From JAQTRU01 sp041645555 (GTDB lineage Bacteria > Patescibacteriota > Patescibacteriia > Patescibacteriales > JAQTRU01): a stretch of DNA of 64,000 nucleotides. Every line of letters begins with the position of its first letter. Positions within the stretch are counted from its first letter, which is position 1. The stretch spans positions 1 to 64,000 of the forward strand of contig JBAZPX010000001.1 of the NCBI GenBank assembly GCA_041645555.1. The letters are read 5' to 3'. Of the stretch, positions 8,026 through 15,573 are shown piece after piece. A program made the translations under genes and the position numbers. The notes under the pieces are model-generated. The model worked only from the letters and a program-made list of their open reading frames with translations, did no database searches and was not told the DNA's origin.

Positions 8026-8619
8026 TCATTTGAATGAGGCATTATACTCAACGGCAAGTATCTTTCTGCTCTCGCCTATTTGCCAGCCCGGCCAGATAAC
8101 TAAATTACCTTGCCCGACCGGAAAAGAGCAGGTAAGCCCGGTAAAAGGTTTATACCCATTTTCCCACCAGACTGCTTCAAGATGAGCGGAAAATCGGCCA
8201 TATTTCAGGTCATGCTCATAATAATATTGGTTGGCCGACCAATGAAAAGGATTATTCCTGGTTATGTCTTTGATTTCATTTACGGATGACAATACCAAGT
8301 TGCCCTGTTTAACGAAAAATACCAAGGCCTGTTGGTTTACGTATTTTGCGCCGATGTCAGAGATGCTTACGTTGAAGCCGGTTCGCAGTTTTAAGGCTCC
8401 GCCAGGAAAATTAAACTTCGGTCCGAATTCAAGCAGGGCATATTTATTCGTCGGCGATACTTCTACAAAACTAGTCCAGCTTTGCCAGTCATGGAAATGA
8501 TCAAACTTTAACGTGGCCGAATTTCCCAGCAGGAAGCGGGAATCAAAAAGATTCTGGGAGAAAACCGGGCTGCCAGCGAGTAGGGCAGCCAGCACGGAGA
8601 TAACCAACAATTTTTTCAT
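8026..8619 (-). CDS. Secreted beta-rich protein, family unknown
   Basis: 197 residues. The N-terminus is a clean signal peptide (MKKLLVISVLAALLAGSPVFSQ). The rest has alternating polar/apolar, aromatic-rich strands ending in a strand-like C-terminus (ILAVEYNASFK), as in small outer-membrane-type barrels, but I cannot assign a family. A strong Shine-Dalgarno (AAGGAGGC) sits 7 bases before the ATG, and the stop is TGA, which is rare here. Both, with the richer codon mix, set it apart from its neighbours and suggest acquisition from another bacterium. Confidence 0.75.
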   Translation of the reverse strand: MKKLLVISVLAALLAGSPVFSQNLFDSRFLLGNSATLKFDHFHDWQSWTSFVEVSPTNKYALLEFGPKFNFPGGALKLRTGFNVSISDIGAKYVNQQALVFFVKQGNLVLSSVNEIKDITRNNPFHWSANQYYYEHDLKYGRFSAHLEAVWWENGYKPFTGLTCSFPVGQGNLVIWPGWQIGESRKILAVEYNASFK

Positions 8620-8724
8620 AAAGCCTCCTTTTTAAAGGGTTAATTTTGAAGGAACATTTTAATATATCAGGATAGCATAGTCTTTATAGTTTGTCAATAC
8701 TTTTATGATGATAATTATTAAGGC

Positions 8725-8753
8725 TTGTTTTTCCGCCAAAAATAGGGTAAAAT
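8725..8753 (+). promoter_or_regulatory. Promoter giving a leaderless trmB-like transcript
   Basis: TTGTTT (8725-8730), a 17-bp spacer and TAAAAT (8748-8753). The ATG at 8761 lies seven bases after the -10 box, where transcription should start, so the mRNA would have no 5' leader. Confidence 0.6.
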
Positions 8754-8760
8754 TATCCCT

Positions 8761-9486
8761 ATGCAAGAAGAACTGATAAAATTAGGTTTATCCCCGAATG
8801 AGGCCTTGGTTTTTTGCGCTTTGCTAGAAAGCGGTGAAACCCCATCGGGGGAAATAATAAAAAAGACCGGTAAACACCGGAATATTGTTTATGAAAGCTT
8901 AGATAATCTTAAAAAAAGAGATTTAGTTAAGGAAACGATAAAAAAGGGCAAAAAATATTTTAAGGTAGGCAACCCCGAAGTCTTAAGCAACCGGGCAAAA
9001 GACCAATTTGATTTGGCAACAGAAATTGTTTCCAAGATAAAGGCCAAGGGCCGCTTTAAAGCGCCGCAGATTAATATTTACGAAGGCAAGGAAGGCTGGC
9101 AGACGGCTTACCGCCGGGTAATGAAAGATTTAAAAAGAGGCGACAGAGTTTATACGATCGGGTCGGGAGGCGATAAATGGGTAGAAGCCATGGGGAATTT
9201 ATTTTTAAATTATGAGAATTTTGTAAAAGAAAAAAAAATTATTATAAGTATGATTGCCTATAAATGGCAGAGGAAAGAGATAACCGAACATCAAAGCAAT
9301 TTTTCGCGGACGACTAAGTATCTGCCGGAAAATTATTTAGTACCGGCTAACACAGAAATTTTTAAAGATAGGATTTTTATCCAGATATATACCACCCCGC
9401 TTATTCTGATTGAAATAATTAATCAAGAAGTAGCTTTGGGCTATTTGCAATATTTCCAGAGTTTCTGGAAAATCGCTAAGGAATAA
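8761..9486 (+). CDS. TrmB-family transcriptional regulator
   Basis: 241 residues. The N-terminal ~75 residues form the TrmB winged helix (LGLSPNEALVFCALLESGETPSGEI, then YESLDNLKKRDLV). The C-terminal part resembles the effector-binding region of TrmB-like proteins (IYEGKEGWQTAYRRVM, then a phospholipase-D-like fold). TrmB regulators often sense sugars in archaea; related forms are common in Patescibacteria. It ends 4 bp before a phosphomannomutase gene, so it probably shares a transcript with it and may respond to sugar phosphates. Its start is probably leaderless. Confidence 0.85.
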   Translation: MQEELIKLGLSPNEALVFCALLESGETPSGEIIKKTGKHRNIVYESLDNLKKRDLVKETIKKGKKYFKVGNPEVLSNRAKDQFDLATEIVSKIKAKGRFKAPQINIYEGKEGWQTAYRRVMKDLKRGDRVYTIGSGGDKWVEAMGNLFLNYENFVKEKKIIISMIAYKWQRKEITEHQSNFSRTTKYLPENYLVPANTEIFKDRIFIQIYTTPLILIEIINQEVALGYLQYFQSFWKIAKE

Positions 9487-9490
9487 ATTT

Positions 9491-10831
9491 ATGGCTTTAA
9501 ATCCAAAAATTTTTAAGGCTTATGATGTCAGGGGAATTTACCCGGAGGAAATAAATGAAGAAACGGCGTTTAAAATCGGCCAAGCATATGCCGAGTTCAC
9601 AAAAGCTAAAACCATTTTAGTGGGACGGGATATGCGCCTAGGGTCTCCGGAATTATCAAAAGCAGTAATTGAAGGCATAGTGAGCCAGGGCGTAAATGTC
9701 CATGACACCGGAATGGTGGCGGTTGACACGGTTTATTTCGCGGTGGGGAAAAAATATGACGCTGGAATATATATTACGGCCTCGCACAATCCGAAAGAGT
9801 ATAATGGCATGAAATTTCCGATTCACGAACCAGGAGGAATAGGATGGCTTAGAGGCACGGAACTGTGGGAATTTATGAAAGATAAGACTTTTGCTCCAGC
9901 TAAAATCAAAGGAACGGTAATTGAAAAAGACATAATCCCCGAATATATTGAACATGTTTTATCATTCATTGATATCCCCAAATTAAAATCTCTAAAAATA
10001 GTGGTCGACGCGGGAAATGGAATGGCCGGGAAAATCGCGCCTATTTTATTTAAAAATTTGCCGGGAGAAATAATCCCCTTAAATTTTACTTTGGATGGAA
10101 CTTTTCCGGCGCATCCTTCAAACCCGTTGCTTCCGGAATCGCAAATTGAAATCTCGAAAAAAGTCGTTGCGGTCGGGGCCGATTTCGGAATAATTATGGA
10201 CGGCGACACGGATAGATTATTTTTTGTTACCGAAAAAGGAGATTTTATTAAAGCTGATACCGCTTTAATGCTCTTAGCCAAGCATTTTTTAAAACATAAT
10301 CCCGGAACCGGAATCGCTTATAATCTTATTTGCAGCCGGGCGGTGCGGGAGAAAGTTAAACAGTGGGGTGGGCGCCCGCTTCGTGGTGCCGTCGGCTATG
10401 TCAATGTCGCCAAGGCGATGAAAGACGGGGGCGGAATTATGGGCGGGGAGTTATCAGCCCATTATTCTTTCCGCGATAATTATTATGCTGATTCCGGGTT
10501 TATCGCTTTTATGATCCTGCTTTCCTTAATTTCCGAGGAAAATAGAAAATTGTCGGAAATCGTTGAGGGGTTGAATCCGTATTTTAAACTTGATGAAATA
10601 AATACAAAGACCGATAAATCAAAGGAGATAATTGCCGCGGCTAAAGTTAAATTCAGCGATGGCCAGCAAGACGAACTTGACGGTCTGACCGTTGAATACA
10701 AAGATTGGTGGCTTAATATCCGGCCATCCAACACCGAGCCATTGCTGCGGATTACAATTGAGGGCAATACAAAAGAGATAGCCGAGGAGAAAGAAAAAGA
10801 GATAAGGAAATTTTTAGAAGAGAACCTTTAA
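9491..10831 (+). CDS. manB: Phosphomannomutase/phosphoglucomutase
   Basis: 446 residues, the usual length of the alpha-D-phosphohexomutase family. The four signature loops are present: the phosphoserine loop TASHNP (Ser98), the metal loop DGDTDR (about residue 237), the sugar loop GGELSAHYSF, and the phosphate loop RPSNTEP. It interconverts hexose 6- and 1-phosphates, feeding GDP-mannose or UDP-glucose for surface polysaccharide. Which sugar is preferred cannot be read from sequence. It follows the TrmB-like regulator by 4 bp and ends at a strong terminator. Confidence 0.93.
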   Translation: MALNPKIFKAYDVRGIYPEEINEETAFKIGQAYAEFTKAKTILVGRDMRLGSPELSKAVIEGIVSQGVNVHDTGMVAVDTVYFAVGKKYDAGIYITASHNPKEYNGMKFPIHEPGGIGWLRGTELWEFMKDKTFAPAKIKGTVIEKDIIPEYIEHVLSFIDIPKLKSLKIVVDAGNGMAGKIAPILFKNLPGEIIPLNFTLDGTFPAHPSNPLLPESQIEISKKVVAVGADFGIIMDGDTDRLFFVTEKGDFIKADTALMLLAKHFLKHNPGTGIAYNLICSRAVREKVKQWGGRPLRGAVGYVNVAKAMKDGGGIMGGELSAHYSFRDNYYADSGFIAFMILLSLISEENRKLSEIVEGLNPYFKLDEINTKTDKSKEIIAAAKVKFSDGQQDELDGLTVEYKDWWLNIRPSNTEPLLRITIEGNTKEIAEEKEKEIRKFLEENL

Positions 10832-10846
10832 ATAGGGCTAGAGAAT

Positions 10847-10883
10847 AAAAAATAATCCCTGAAAGTCCGGGGGTTGTTTTTTA
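10847..10883 (+). terminator. Terminator after phosphomannomutase
   Basis: AAAAATAATCCC pairs with GGGGTTGTTTTT (two G-U pairs), ending in a T-run. It closes the regulator/mutase operon before the tRNA cluster. Confidence 0.8.
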
Positions 10884-10935
10884 TTGAAAAATGTGCTAAT
10901 ATAATTTTGAACTCCTTTGGGAGTTCTTTAAATTA

Positions 10936-11009
10936 GCACTCGTAGCTCAACTGGATAGAGCGCTTGGCTTCGGACCAAGAGGTTGCAGGTTCGATTCCTG
11001 CCGAGTGCA
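10936..11009 (+). tRNA. tRNA-Arg (anticodon TCG)
   Basis: Complete 74-base cloverleaf: acceptor GCACTCG/CGAGTGC, D-stem GCTC/GAGC, anticodon stem CTTGG/CCAAG around the loop CTTCGGA, T-stem GCAGG/CCTGC with TTCGATT, discriminator A. CCA is not encoded. Reads CGA and, by wobble, other CGN codons. Confidence 0.95.
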
Positions 11010-11046
11010 CTTTGCCAAGGAAATCAAAAAAATCAAAAATAAATCA

Positions 11047-11316
11047 ATGGCCATGGACTATCATCTTATTATTTATTTTTTAGCAGGCGTTCTACAAGAC
11101 TTCCTATTAACTCTCAATTGGCGTTTCATAGCTAAAGAAAAAGCTATTTCTGCTGCCGCTCTTTCTTTTGCCGTGACTATAGTGACAATGCTTGTGCTTT
11201 ATAATATTTTAACCCAACTTGATAGGCAACGGAGTATGATCGCGATTATAGTTTATGCCCTGGGGGTAGGAACCGGCACAATTTTAGGAATAAAAACAAA
11301 AATTAGTTCTAATTAA
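11047..11316 (+). CDS. Small three-helix membrane protein
   Basis: About 89 residues from ATG 11047 (or 11053). A longer frame beginning at 11005 overlaps the tRNA and is rejected. Three hydrophobic segments fill the protein (YFLAGVLQDFLLTL, AALSFAVTIVTMLVLYNIL, IAIIVYALGVGTGTILG). Topology and the closing YALG..TGT.LG resemble DUF5698/YebE-like small membrane proteins, but the match is from memory and weak. It lies between two tRNA genes and could be read from the tRNA-Arg promoter. Confidence 0.6.
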   Translation: MAMDYHLIIYFLAGVLQDFLLTLNWRFIAKEKAISAAALSFAVTIVTMLVLYNILTQLDRQRSMIAIIVYALGVGTGTILGIKTKISSN

Positions 11317-11347
11317 AAATTGTTGAGTTTAATTTTGATTTATTCAC

Positions 11348-11421
11348 GGCTGGGTAGCTCAGTTGGTTAGAGCGTAGCACTCATAACGCTAAGGTCGAGA
11401 GTCCGATCCTCTCCCCAGCCA
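11348..11421 (+). tRNA. tRNA with anticodon CAT (elongator Met or Ile2)
   Basis: 74-base cloverleaf: acceptor GGCTGGG/CCCAGCC, D-stem GCTC/GAGC, anticodon loop CTCATAA, T-stem GAGAG/CTCTC, discriminator A, no encoded CCA. The first acceptor pair is matched, so it is not the initiator. Elongator Met and lysidine-modified Ile2 cannot be told apart here. Two oddities: an A-C mismatch at the loop end of the anticodon stem (TAGCA/CGCTA), and C instead of the near-universal U at position 55 (T-loop TCCGATC). Confidence 0.9.
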
Positions 11422-11433
11422 CGGGTAATAACT

Positions 11434-11991
11434 ATTAACAATTAACTTTTGACAGTTAACTTCAAGATTAAGTTATGAAAGCAAACCAATTCAAAAGATT
11501 GTGTGATAAAATATGCTTAGAATGTAAAATAGATTGCTGCAAGAAATGGACGCCATTTTTCTCTGAATATGATAAAAAGAGATTGAGAAAGATTAATAAG
11601 AGTGAGAATTTGTATGATGGAAATTTGCTTAACACCAAAAATAAACGTTGCCCATTTTATGATAGAAGAAAAAAACTTTGTCTAATCCATAATTATCGGC
11701 CGTTAGATTGCCGCCTCTATCCATATTCCTTTTGGTTTGAAATGGGGAGAATCGATTTATGGCTAGATTTGAAATGTTCCTTATCAAAATCTTTGATTAA
11801 AGATAAAAAGTTTTATAGACAAGCGATGCGTTACGCCAAGAGTGAGTTAATCTATTGGAGCGAAGGAGAGATTTTTGGTTATTTGATGGCGGGATTTGAT
11901 ATAGAAAAATTCAAAAGGTTAGTAAGAGGAAAAAGAAAATTTCATTATTATAAAGAAACAAAAAATTAATTTTTAACAGTTAATTGTTAAT
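11434..11991. repeat. Inverted AT-rich repeat pair flanking the YkgJ-like gene
   Basis: ATTAACAATTAAC at 11434-11446 is matched by its exact reverse complement GTTAATTGTTAAT at 11979-11991. The pair brackets the gene at 11475. An extra TTGACAGTTAAC follows the left arm and an AACAGTTAA precedes within the right arm, extending the symmetry. Confidence 0.7.
11475..11969 (+). CDS. YkgJ-type Cys-cluster protein
   Basis: 164 residues with the YkgJ (CxxCxxCC-type) pattern: CLECKIDCC near the N-terminus and, after ~40 residues, CPFYDRRKKLC followed by IHNYRPLDCRLYPYSFW. The family binds a zinc or iron-sulfur centre through these cysteines; its biochemical role is unclear. The sequence is Lys/Arg-rich and probably cytosolic. 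It lies alone between two tRNAs and is bracketed by an inverted repeat, so it may be a unit inserted into a tRNA cluster. Confidence 0.85.
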   Translation: MKANQFKRLCDKICLECKIDCCKKWTPFFSEYDKKRLRKINKSENLYDGNLLNTKNKRCPFYDRRKKLCLIHNYRPLDCRLYPYSFWFEMGRIDLWLDLKCSLSKSLIKDKKFYRQAMRYAKSELIYWSEGEIFGYLMAGFDIEKFKRLVRGKRKFHYYKETKN

Positions 11992-12008
11992 GGTCGAATG
12001 TTATTTCC

Positions 12009-12081
12009 GCACCGTTAGCTCAATTGGTAGAGCAGATCCCTCTTAAGGATAAGGTTGCTGGTTCGATTCCAGCACGGTGCA
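12009..12081 (+). tRNA. tRNA-Lys (anticodon CTT)
   Basis: 73-base cloverleaf: acceptor GCACCGT/ACGGTGC, D-stem GCTC/GAGC, anticodon loop CTCTTAA, T-stem GCTGG/CCAGC with TTCGATT, discriminator A, no encoded CCA. The anticodon stem (GATCC/GGATA) has a G-A mismatch at its outer end. A terminator follows immediately. Confidence 0.95.
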
Positions 12082-12087
12082 CAAAAT

Positions 12088-12124
12088 AAAAAACAACCCC
12101 TTAAAACAGGCGGTTGTTTTTTAT
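12088..12124. terminator. Bidirectional terminator between tRNA-Lys and HU
   Basis: AAAACAACC (about 12090-12098) pairs with GGTTGTTTT (12112-12120), with A and T runs outside, so it can serve both the plus-strand tRNA and the convergent HU gene. Confidence 0.8.
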
Positions 12125-12140
12125 TATTTTAACCTAGAAA

Positions 12141-12425
12141 TTATATTTTTCCTTTTAAAGCGTCCTTTAGATTTTTTCCGGTTTTAAATTTAGCCACTTT
12201 CACTTCCGGGATTTTAATCCTCTCTGTCGGTTTTTGCGGATTAACCCCGCCGCGGGCGTGGCGGGTTCTGGCTAAAAACGTGCCAAAACCGGCAATCGTC
12301 ACTTCACCTCCGGCTTTTAGTTCGGAGACAATGGTTTTTACCAGGGTTTCAATCATGTCCTCGGCTTGTTTTTTCGTTACGGTCGCTGCTTCGGCTATTT
12401 TTTCAATTAGTCCTGCTTTATTCAT
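12141..12425 (-). CDS. HU-family nucleoid protein
   Basis: 94 residues, the standard HU/IHF size. It begins MNKAGLIEKIAEAATVTKKQAE, and the signature GEVTIAGFGTFLARTRHARGGVNPQ contains the DNA-intercalating arm region (RxGxNPQ). HU binds and bends DNA without strong sequence preference and helps compact the nucleoid. It is followed by a terminator and preceded by a gap made of TTAGTAATTAG tandem repeats. Confidence 0.96.
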   Translation of the reverse strand: MNKAGLIEKIAEAATVTKKQAEDMIETLVKTIVSELKAGGEVTIAGFGTFLARTRHARGGVNPQKPTERIKIPEVKVAKFKTGKNLKDALKGKI

Positions 12426-12505
12426 ACATTTAGTTAATTAGTAATTAGTAATTAGTAATTAGGTAGCTGGAATGCTCCTAATCACTAGTCAACTAATTAA
12501 CTAAC

Positions 12506-13300
12506 CTATTCTATATTTATTGTTTTAATTATTGGTTTTATGTTTCTGGCCTGGCCGGTTTTTGAATCGATAGTTATTAAAACGGCGTTAAAGATCGCCC
12601 GGCCCTTTTCCGGAATAGTATGCGGCTGTTTTATCTGGGTTAAGAAAATTTTAATAATGTCTTCTTTATCAACCCCGATGCAGCCGTCAGCGAAACCAGC
12701 CATGCCGATGTCCGTTATATAAGCCGTACCCTCTTTAGAAATTTCCGTATCCGCCGTCATAATATGCGTATGAGTCCCAACAACCGCGCTCACTCTTCCA
12801 TTAAGATAATGCTTTAAAGCAACTTTTTCCGAAGTGGCTTCAGCGTGTATATCGATAATTATAGCAGATAAGCTTTTTTTTGTAAACTTAGCCAGAATTT
12901 CATCTACTTTTCTAAAGGGGCAGTCATAATTTTGGGCCATAAATACCCGGCCGATAAGATTTACCAGCAATATTTTAGATTTTTCTTTTTCTACAACCGC
13001 GTATCCTTTTCCCGGGGCATCGCAAGAATAATTAGCCGGACGAATGACCGGAAATTTTTCATAACAGCCAATCTGCTTAATCTTATCAAAAGCATGGTCG
13101 CCGTTGGTAAAATAGTCAACGCCCGCTTCCATCAATTCCTTCAAAGTCTCTTCAGTCACGCCGGTGCCGTGGGCGGAATTTTCCGCATTGGCAAAAACGA
13201 AATCTATTTTTTGAGACTTTTTTAGTTTTGGCAAAATTTTAGCGACCGCTTGCCGGCCGATTTTACCGTTAATATCGCCGATAAAGAGAATGTTTAACAT
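12506..13300 (-). CDS. ymdB: YmdB-type metallophosphoesterase (TIGR00282)
   Basis: 264 residues of the YmdB family. Metal-binding motifs are visible: GDINGKIGR at the N-terminus, FANAENSAHG, the NGDHAFD block (equivalent to the usual GNH), IDIHAEATSEK and GTHTHI. Family members hydrolyse 2',3'-cyclic mononucleotides and affect mRNA processing with RNase Y. The gene lies 48 bp downstream of rny on the same strand, the conserved rny-ymdB pairing. Asp in place of Asn in the GNH motif is worth noting but may be normal for this lineage. Confidence 0.93.
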   Translation of the reverse strand: MLNILFIGDINGKIGRQAVAKILPKLKKSQKIDFVFANAENSAHGTGVTEETLKELMEAGVDYFTNGDHAFDKIKQIGCYEKFPVIRPANYSCDAPGKGYAVVEKEKSKILLVNLIGRVFMAQNYDCPFRKVDEILAKFTKKSLSAIIIDIHAEATSEKVALKHYLNGRVSAVVGTHTHIMTADTEISKEGTAYITDIGMAGFADGCIGVDKEDIIKIFLTQIKQPHTIPEKGRAIFNAVLITIDSKTGQARNIKPIIKTINIE

Positions 13301-13348
13301 GGGATTATTGAGATATTTAAGATTCTTAGGATTCTTGGGAATTATTTT

Positions 13349-14863
13349 TTATCGGGCGTATTCAGTAACGCGCATCTCACGAATAACATTAACCTTTATT
13401 TCTCCCGGATATTTTAATTCCGCTTCAATTTTTTTCGCCACTTCGCGGGCTAAATCATGGGCGGCTAAATCGTCAATTTCTTCCGGTATGACAAAGACTC
13501 TAACCTCCCGTCCGGCTTGGATGGCGTAAGATTTTTCCACGCCTGGGAAAGAAGTGGCGATTTTTTCCAGTTCTTCTAAGCGCTGGATATAACGCTCATA
13601 AGTATCATAGCGGGCGCCTGGACGGGCGGCCGAGATCGCGTCCGCCACTTTAACGATTACGGCGGTCAGGCCGCGCGGATGGTCGTCGTGATGAGTTTCA
13701 ATCGGGTCAATAACTTCCTGGGGGAGATTGAATTTTTTCGCGATATCGCGGCCGATTTCCGGATGAGTTCCCTGAACTTCGTGGTCAACGGCTTTACCGA
13801 TATCATGCAATAGCCCGGCTTTTTTCGCCAAGGTCACGTCGGCTTTTAATTCTTCCGCCAAAAGAGCGGAAAGATGAGCCACTTCAATGGAATGGCTAAG
13901 GGCGTTCTGCCCGTAGCTGGAGCGGTATTTTAAGCGGCCGATAATCTGGACTAATTTCGGGTCAAGTCCGGTAACGCCGATTTCATACATCGCTTCTTCT
14001 CCGGCTTTTTTAATATCCAAAGCCAGTTCTTTTTTAGCCACCTCAATCGCTTCTTCAATCTTAGTCGGGTGAATCCGGCCGTCTTTTATTAAATAGTCCA
14101 AAGCTCTTTTGGCAATATGCCTTCTGATCGGGGAGAAGCCGGAGATAGTAATAGCGTTAGGCGTATCGTCAACAATAATTTCTACGCCGGTTATCTGCTC
14201 AATGGCCTTAATATTGCGGCCTTCCCGGCCGATAATCCTGCCTTTCATCTCGTCGCTCGGCAAGTCAACCGTGGTGGTGGTTATTTCCGGAGTGTAGGAA
14301 GAAACCAAGCGTTGCATGGCTCCGGCCATCAGATCTTTAGCTTTTTCATCTATAGTTTCGCTCGCTTCCTTTTCCAATTTAGTAATGCGGACGAGCAAAT
14401 CTTCTTTCATTTTTTCTTCCACGTTCTTTAATAAGACTTCTCTGGCCTCATCTTTTGTCATCTTGGCGATTTTTTCTAGCTTCGCCATCTGCTCTTCCTT
14501 AATCTGCTTTATTTTTTCTTTTACTTCTTCAACTTTGTTGACTTTGTCAAAAAGCTGTTGCTGTTTTTCCTGCAATTCAAGTAATTTTTGGGAGAAAGCG
14601 GTTTCTCTTTTTTCTAACCTGGTCTGCAGGTCGTTTATTTCCCGCCGGCGCTGGTTTTCTTCCTTTTTAGACTCTTCAATGATTTTTAAAGCTTTATCCT
14701 GGGCAACGAGCATCAGTTCTTTTTGCTTTGTCTTGGTTTCGTTAAGAATTTTTTCCGCCTTGGCCTCGGCGCTGTTAATCTGGCCTAAAGCTTGCTTTTT
14801 CCTTAGCCAATAGCCAACAAAAAAACCGCCCACAGCCAGAATAAGGTAAATTACATATTCCAT
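13349..14863 (-). CDS. rny: Ribonuclease Y
   Basis: 504 residues: an N-terminal membrane helix (MEYVIYLILAVGGFFVGYW), a long charged coiled coil (about 25-195), a KH domain (GRIIGREGRNIKAIEQITGVE, near residue 215) and an HD phosphohydrolase domain with HDIGKAVDHE near residue 350. RNase Y is a membrane-tethered endoribonuclease that starts mRNA decay. Length and domain order are standard. It heads the rny-ymdB unit and has a long leader of about 230 bases, with its likely promoter at 15101-15129. Confidence 0.97.
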   Translation of the reverse strand: MEYVIYLILAVGGFFVGYWLRKKQALGQINSAEAKAEKILNETKTKQKELMLVAQDKALKIIEESKKEENQRRREINDLQTRLEKRETAFSQKLLELQEKQQQLFDKVNKVEEVKEKIKQIKEEQMAKLEKIAKMTKDEAREVLLKNVEEKMKEDLLVRITKLEKEASETIDEKAKDLMAGAMQRLVSSYTPEITTTTVDLPSDEMKGRIIGREGRNIKAIEQITGVEIIVDDTPNAITISGFSPIRRHIAKRALDYLIKDGRIHPTKIEEAIEVAKKELALDIKKAGEEAMYEIGVTGLDPKLVQIIGRLKYRSSYGQNALSHSIEVAHLSALLAEELKADVTLAKKAGLLHDIGKAVDHEVQGTHPEIGRDIAKKFNLPQEVIDPIETHHDDHPRGLTAVIVKVADAISAARPGARYDTYERYIQRLEELEKIATSFPGVEKSYAIQAGREVRVFVIPEEIDDLAAHDLAREVAKKIEAELKYPGEIKVNVIREMRVTEYAR

Positions 14864-14920
14864 AGAATTTAATTCTGTTGTTAGGAGGCTCTATTTAACT
14901 ATTTTTTCGCAACCCAATAA

Positions 14921-14938
14921 GCCTTAAGCTCTTAAGGC
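14921..14938. promoter_or_regulatory. Inverted repeat in the rny leader
   Basis: GCCTTAAG and CTTAAGGC are separated by CT: an 8-bp inverted repeat in the 5' untranslated region of rny, about 60 bases before its start. It could form a hairpin or a regulator site; no function can be assigned. The rest of 14864-15100 is AT-rich with nothing else I recognise. Confidence 0.45.
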
Positions 14939-15100
14939 CGACAAACGATTTTTTGATTTTTGTTCCAGAGAATATTCTAGAGTAATTAGTTATTTTCACA
15001 AATTTATTGAGTTTGTCCGGTATTTATTGGAAAAAATTTTTTAAAATTATTCCTTTTTCCTAACAACAATCTTTCATTAATAATTTAAATTTATAAAATT

Positions 15101-15129
15101 ATCTTAGCATAAGATTTGAAGTTTGTAAA
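15101..15129 (-). promoter_or_regulatory. Probable rny promoter
   Basis: On the minus strand TTTACA (15129-15124) is followed by a 17-bp spacer and TAAGAT (15106-15101), with TG ahead of the -10 (TGCTAAGAT), an extended -10 pattern. Confidence 0.6.
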
Positions 15130-15194
15130 GCGTTGAAAAACCGAGATTAAATGGAGGAAAATAAATACCCCTGTCATGCGAGGAAAGTATTCTT

Positions 15195-15279
15195 GTCCCC
15201 CTTAGCAAGGGGGATAAAGGGGGTTTAAGATAAGTTAAGAAGCTAAAATCCCCCTTACCCCCTTTGCCGAAAGGGGGCA
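15195..15279. repeat. CCCCCTTAGCAAGGGGG-type interspersed repeat pair
   Basis: A left hairpin unit (CCCCCTTAGCAAGGGGG, then ATAAAGGGGGTTTAAG) and a right unit (ATCCCCCTTACCCCC, TTTGCCGAAAGGGGGCA) form an inverted pair. A nearly identical pair lies at 22610-22699, and a degenerate piece with a run of ten Cs at 118-147. It is an intergenic repeat with no coding content. Confidence 0.85.
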
Positions 15280-15297
15280 TTAAACGGTTGGCGCTAA

Positions 15298-15345
15298 AAT
15301 AAAAAAAAGAGGTTAAACTTGTCATGTGTCTGGCAAGTCTAACCC
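15298..15345 (-). terminator. Strong minus-strand terminator
   Basis: GGTTAGACTTGCC and GACAAGTTTAACC pair over 13 bases (two G-U pairs) and are followed on the minus strand by T8. It lies just after the 21-codon frame at 15434-15369 and presumably ends its transcript. Confidence 0.8.
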
Positions 15346-15368
15346 CCTTGGTTCGCCCGGGAGCTGGC

Positions 15369-15434
15369 TCAGTTGAACGGATTCGGGAAATTCTGGGATA
15401 GATCCCAGCCGGTCTGGTTGATTTTGTTTTTCAC
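15369..15434 (-). CDS. 21-residue peptide with strong Shine-Dalgarno
   Basis: A GTG-initiated 21-codon frame (GTG complement at 15434, TGA at 15371-15369) has AGGAG spaced 7 bases upstream and is followed by a strong terminator. The peptide is MKNKINQTGWDLSQNFPNPF plus a final N. The end, LSQNFPNPFN, matches the opening of type IX secretion C-terminal sorting domains, yet nothing follows it. It may be a remnant of an acquired gene or a chance frame; the Shine-Dalgarno spacing and terminator argue that it is or was expressed. Confidence 0.45.
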   Translation of the reverse strand: MKNKINQTGWDLSQNFPNPFN

Positions 15435-15533
15435 CTTGAAGCTCCTTTTGAGATGGTTTTTTCAGCCATTATTGGCCGATGACTATATTATATCACTGTC
15501 TAGGCGGCCATCGCAAGGGCGAGGCAGGCAAAA

Positions 15534-15567
15534 CAAGAAAACGGCATCTTGCGATACCGTTTTTTAT
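15534..15567. terminator. clpP terminator
   Basis: AAAACGG (15538-15544) pairs with CCGTTTT (15557-15563), with an inner ATC/GAT and T- or A-runs on both sides. It follows the minus-strand clpP stop by 7 bases. Confidence 0.75.
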
Positions 15568-15573
15568 TTATAT

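Noticed and set aside
11005..11046. Longer start for the small membrane protein
   Set aside because: It overlaps the 3' end of tRNA-Arg; the ATG at 11047 starts the hydrophobic protein cleanly.
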